Positions 30,494 to 33,147 of a DNA stretch of 33,147 nt are shown here, piece by piece. Position 1 is the first letter of the stretch; each line of letters begins with the position of its first letter. The position numbers were made by a program, and so were the translations under genes. The notes below the pieces were generated by a model. The model saw only the letters and a program-made list of their open reading frames with translations. It searched no databases and was not told the origin of the DNA. This stretch comes from Thermoplasmata archaeon (GTDB taxonomy: Archaea; Thermoplasmatota; Thermoplasmata; Lutacidiplasmatales; UBA184): NCBI GenBank assembly GCA_022749905.1, contig JAKIWU010000001.1:1-33147 (forward strand), given 5' to 3'.

Positions 30494-31468
30494 ATGGCGA
30501 TCGTGACGGCCCTCACCGGGCCCTTCCCGCGATCCGAGGCGCTCGTCGCAGCGACGCGCGACCTCGACCGGGGCCGCACGACCACGGCAGCCGTCGACGC
30601 CCTCGTCGAGCGCGCGGAAGCGGAGATCTCGGGCCACGAGAGTCGGCTCGGGCTCGGGATCCACAGCGGTGGGTACCTCGCCTGGGCGGATCTCTTCCGG
30701 CCGTTCTCCGAAAGCTGGAGGGGATTCACGGTCGGGCCCGTCACGCGTTGGTTCGAGACGAATACGTTCTACCGCCAACCGATCCTCCACGCGCCCCCGG
30801 AGCGGGTCGAGGGCGCGATCGCCCGCCATCTGCCCCCGTCCGCGAGGGCCGATCCTCCGCGCGCGAAGGTGACGTTGCCGGGCCCGTTCACCTTCTCCGG
30901 TCTCCTCGAGAATCGTTCGGGCGAAACGCGCGAGGCCCTCACCCACCGCATGGGCCGGCTCCTGGGCGAAGAGGTGCGATCGCTCCTCGCGTCGGGGTTC
31001 ACGACGTTCCAATTCCAGGAGCCGCTCCTCGTGGTGGAGCGGCCTACAGGACCGCTCGCGGAAGCGGCCGTCGAGGCGTACCGGTCCATCCAAACCGCCG
31101 CCCCCTCCGCCGCCACCCTCGTCTGGACGTTCTTCGCCGATGCAGCCCCGACCTTCGACCTCCTAGGACGGTTGCCCGTAGGCGGGGTGGGCATCGATCT
31201 CTCGGAGACCGATCCCGAGCGGATCCCGGAGAGCCTGAGCGGCCGCGGGGTCGGGCTCGGCGTGATCGATCCCCGGACCACGCTGCGGGAGGATCCCGAA
31301 GTGGTCGCACGCATCGCACGCGATCTGTCGAAGCGCCTCCACCCCTCGACGCTCTGGCTCGGCGCAGGCGCTCCTCTCGATCTTCTTCCCTACGAACCGG
31401 CCGTGCGGAAGATCGAACTCCTTGGGCAAGTCCGAGAGCGCCTCGCGCTCTCAGGAACGGCTGCATGA
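30494..31468 (+). CDS. MetE-like methionine synthase companion subunit lacking zinc ligands
   Basis: A 324-residue TIM-barrel protein of the cobalamin-independent methionine synthase (UROD/MetE-like) superfamily: ALTGPFPRS at the start, KVTLPGPFTFSGL at 124-136, FQFQEPLLVV at 171-180, GLGVIDPRTT at 253-262 and LWLGAGAPLDLLPYEPAVRKIELL at 286-309. The His-x-Cys zinc motif of the catalytic barrel is replaced by VWTFFAD (209-215), and the late Cys by the GAGAPLDLL stretch, so it probably cannot bind zinc or activate homocysteine by itself. It matches the N-terminal half of MetE in role, and overlaps the zinc-bearing partner gene by ATGA. The pair would make a split enzyme. Whether it uses methyl-folate or a methyl-corrinoid donor is unknown. 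Confidence 0.8.
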   Translation: MAIVTALTGPFPRSEALVAATRDLDRGRTTTAAVDALVERAEAEISGHESRLGLGIHSGGYLAWADLFRPFSESWRGFTVGPVTRWFETNTFYRQPILHAPPERVEGAIARHLPPSARADPPRAKVTLPGPFTFSGLLENRSGETREALTHRMGRLLGEEVRSLLASGFTTFQFQEPLLVVERPTGPLAEAAVEAYRSIQTAAPSAATLVWTFFADAAPTFDLLGRLPVGGVGIDLSETDPERIPESLSGRGVGLGVIDPRTTLREDPEVVARIARDLSKRLHPSTLWLGAGAPLDLLPYEPAVRKIELLGQVRERLALSGTAA

Positions 31469-32607
31469 GCGCTCGCCTCTTTCCAACGCAGGAGATCGGG
31501 AGCCTCGCGAAGCCGCGCTGGCAGATCCAAGGGCAGCACAGCACGCCCCTTGACGAACGGGCGCGGGCGGAGTTCGGCCGGTGGAACGATCTCCTGCACT
31601 TCGCCGATGCGGGCGATCCAGCGGTCCATGCCATCGTCGGGGGAAACGGCGCCGCCGTCGACCCGGCCGAGTTCCGTCGGTTGGGGGCGCTCTTCGGCCT
31701 GCGGTACTTCGAAACCGCAGGTCTCGACCGCGTCTACGATGGGGAGGCGCGGAGGATCGAGATGTACGAGTACCCGATCCGCCAGATGCACGGCTTCGAC
31801 TTCCAGGGGCACGTGCGCTCGTTCGACAACAAGTACTACCTCAAGGCGGCCGTGACGGGCGAGGTCCGGCTCGACCACCCGTACCACGTGGACGAATTCG
31901 ACTTCGTCCGCGAGCATGCGCGAGCGAGCCCGAAGCTCCCGATCACCGGTCCGTACACCCTCGCCGAGTGGTCCTACAACGAGCACTACCTCGGAAAGCA
32001 GACCGGATGGAAGGGCCGGGAGGCCCGGCGCCGCGCCCAGAGGGAATTCGTGGTCGACATCGCGCGCAAGGCGATCCGCCCCACCCTCGCGAAGCTCATC
32101 GAGCACGGCTGCCGGATCATCCAGATCGACGAGCCGGCGGCCGGGACGCACCCCGAGGAAGCGGCCCTCGTCGCCGAGGGATTCAACGCCGCCACCGAGG
32201 GTCTCGACGCGGTGTTCTCGATGCACATCTGTTTCTCGGACTACCGGAGCCTTCTGCCCGCGCTCCTCGAGGCGAAGGCGTGCAAGCAGTGGGCTTGGGA
32301 GTTCGCGAACCGCGACGGCCCCGAGCGCGACGGCTACGAGATCCTCCGGCTCTTCCGTGAGTACGGCGACGATCGCGAGATCGGCCTCGGCGTGCTCGAC
32401 GTACACCGGGACGAGATCGAGACGCCCGAGGTCGTAGCCGACAGGATCCGCCGCGCCGCCCACCACCTCGGAGACCCTTCGAAGATCTGGGTGAATCCGG
32501 ACTGCGGGCTCAGGACCCGATCGCTCGACGTCGCCTGGAAGAAGCTCGCCTCCCTCGTCGAGGGTGCGAAGCGGGCACGCGCCGAGTTCGCCGGGCGGGC
32601 CGCCTGA
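31465..32607 (+). CDS. metE: MetE-like methionine synthase, zinc-binding catalytic subunit
   Basis: A 380-residue TIM-barrel catalytic subunit that transfers a methyl group to homocysteine. Zinc ligands are all visible: H254 and C256 (MHICFSD), E279 (WEFANRD) and C347 (NPDCGLRTRS). Also IDEPA (221-225) for homocysteine amino-group binding, LPITGPYTLAEWS (158-170) and GLGVLDVHRDEIET (307-320). It is much shorter than bacterial MetE (about 750 residues) and matches the archaeal core form, which lacks the N-terminal barrel. The ATG at 31465 overlaps the partner's stop (ATGA), so the two are made together. Convergent with the MFS transporter, 22 bases away. Methyl donor undecided. Confidence 0.9.
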   Translation: MSARLFPTQEIGSLAKPRWQIQGQHSTPLDERARAEFGRWNDLLHFADAGDPAVHAIVGGNGAAVDPAEFRRLGALFGLRYFETAGLDRVYDGEARRIEMYEYPIRQMHGFDFQGHVRSFDNKYYLKAAVTGEVRLDHPYHVDEFDFVREHARASPKLPITGPYTLAEWSYNEHYLGKQTGWKGREARRRAQREFVVDIARKAIRPTLAKLIEHGCRIIQIDEPAAGTHPEEAALVAEGFNAATEGLDAVFSMHICFSDYRSLLPALLEAKACKQWAWEFANRDGPERDGYEILRLFREYGDDREIGLGVLDVHRDEIETPEVVADRIRRAAHHLGDPSKIWVNPDCGLRTRSLDVAWKKLASLVEGAKRARAEFAGRAA

Positions 32608-32629
32608 CGGGCGCCCCGAGCCGGTCTCG

Positions 32630-33147
32630 TTACGGGCCGGCCCCGGTCGCCGCTGGGGCCGGTCGGGCGGTCGGGGCTCCGGACGTCCCGATCCTCGTCC
32701 CATCGGCAAGGATGCGGAAGTTGCGGACGGGCAGCGCGAGGAGGAACGCGATGACCCCCATGAGGGCGATCAGGAGGAAGATGAGCTGGAAGGCGGAGTC
32801 CCCCGGGGCCCGGAAGGTGTAGAAGAAGGTCCCCAGGGTCCCGCCCCGCACCACGTAGGTGGTGAGAACGCTCGCGAGAATCGTCGATGCGAGCACGGGC
32901 CCGATCGAGGTGCCGAGATTGCGGAAGGTGAGGTTCATGCCGGTCTGGATCCCGGTGTCCTGGGGCCGGCTCGAGAGGACGACGACGTTGATCATCGCGA
33001 TGAAGATCATGATGATCCCGGTCATGATGGGGATCGGCCCGAGGATGAGGTCGATCACGGCGTTGTTGTTGAAGGCGAGGAAGCCGCCGCCGAGGACGAT
33101 GAGGGCCGCCCCGAGGAGCATCGGGACCTTCGGCCCGGTCTTCGCCA
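32630..33147 (-). CDS. MFS transporter, DHA2 (EmrB/QacA-like) type, C-terminal part only
   Basis: The gene runs off the right edge of the window, so only the last about 172 residues are seen, beginning with AKTGPKVPMLLGAALIVLGGG. About four membrane helices are visible (33-helix region after GPKVPM, PIPIMTGIIMIFIAMINVVVLSS, the FRNLGTSIGPVLASTILASVL segment, and FQLIFLLIALMGVIAFLLALPV). GTGIQTGMN-like and NLGTSIGP motifs are typical of the 14-helix DHA2 drug/metabolite exporters. The tail after the last helix is P/A/T-rich (about 25 residues). Substrate unknown. It ends 22 bases from the convergent metE. Confidence 0.8.
   Translation of the reverse strand, partial: AKTGPKVPMLLGAALIVLGGGFLAFNNNAVIDLILGPIPIMTGIIMIFIAMINVVVLSSRPQDTGIQTGMNLTFRNLGTSIGPVLASTILASVLTTYVVRGGTLGTFFYTFRAPGDSAFQLIFLLIALMGVIAFLLALPVRNFRILADGTRIGTSGAPTARPAPAATGAGP

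Noticed and set aside
1..33147. CRISPR array, insertion sequence or rRNA
   Set aside because: No regularly spaced direct repeats, transposase motifs or rRNA-like conserved stretches were seen on either strand.

Overview
The window is a GC-rich, gene-dense archaeal chromosome segment. Archaeal markers are the large subunit of D-family DNA polymerase (DP2), RadA, a Pop5-like RNase P protein and FtsZ. At least six genes have a TATA-like box centred about 27-30 bases before the start codon, which means leaderless or nearly leaderless transcripts. DP2 and FtsZ with this promoter style fit a euryarchaeal lineage. A high-GC Thermoplasmatota relative is my best guess, but no rRNA is present to settle it.

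Layout: 1-4727 (minus) holds DP2, an orphan Dam-type adenine methylase and a TfoX-N protein. 4976-5371 is a four-helix membrane protein. 5485-7038 is a compact metalloid-type locus: a HxlR-family regulator is divergent from a three-gene chain made of a 22-residue cysteine-rich peptide, arsenate reductase and an aquaporin-like channel. The chain is joined by TGATG and GTGA overlaps. MsrB follows. 7583-9389 (minus) encodes a secreted endonuclease/exonuclease/phosphatase-type protein and an anchored surface protein. 9649-14014 (plus) carries a double-HTH regulator and a class III nucleotidyl cyclase-ATPase-TPR protein. 14152-17299 (plus) is ftsZ, an RNase P component 2 gene and purH. Thioredoxin and a MutY-Nudix fusion are divergent at 17.6 kb. 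A winged-helix/zinc-ribbon protein and a lone histidine ammonia-lyase converge at 19.7 kb.

21383-22483 is a nickel superoxide dismutase gene divergent from its SodX-type maturation peptidase. 22508-26290 is a tightly overlapping tungstate/molybdate uptake operon (wtpA, wtpB, wtpC) ending in a ModE-like regulator, with a perfect 9-bp inverted repeat between the TATA box and the first start codon. 26220-30249 (minus) holds radA, purC, a GNAT acetyltransferase and malic enzyme. 30494-32607 is a two-gene methionine synthase. An MFS transporter is cut by the right edge.

Themes are metal and oxyanion handling (arsenic-type locus, Ni-SOD, W/Mo uptake) and oxidative repair (MsrB, thioredoxin, MutY, Ni-SOD). 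The most novel element is the cysteine-rich mini-protein, whose CC-DPL-C pattern also appears at the N-terminus of the divergent regulator. No gene-free stretch exceeds 300 bases; the largest are 9390-9648, 4728-4975 and 30250-30493. I saw no CRISPR array, insertion sequence, rRNA or complete tRNA.
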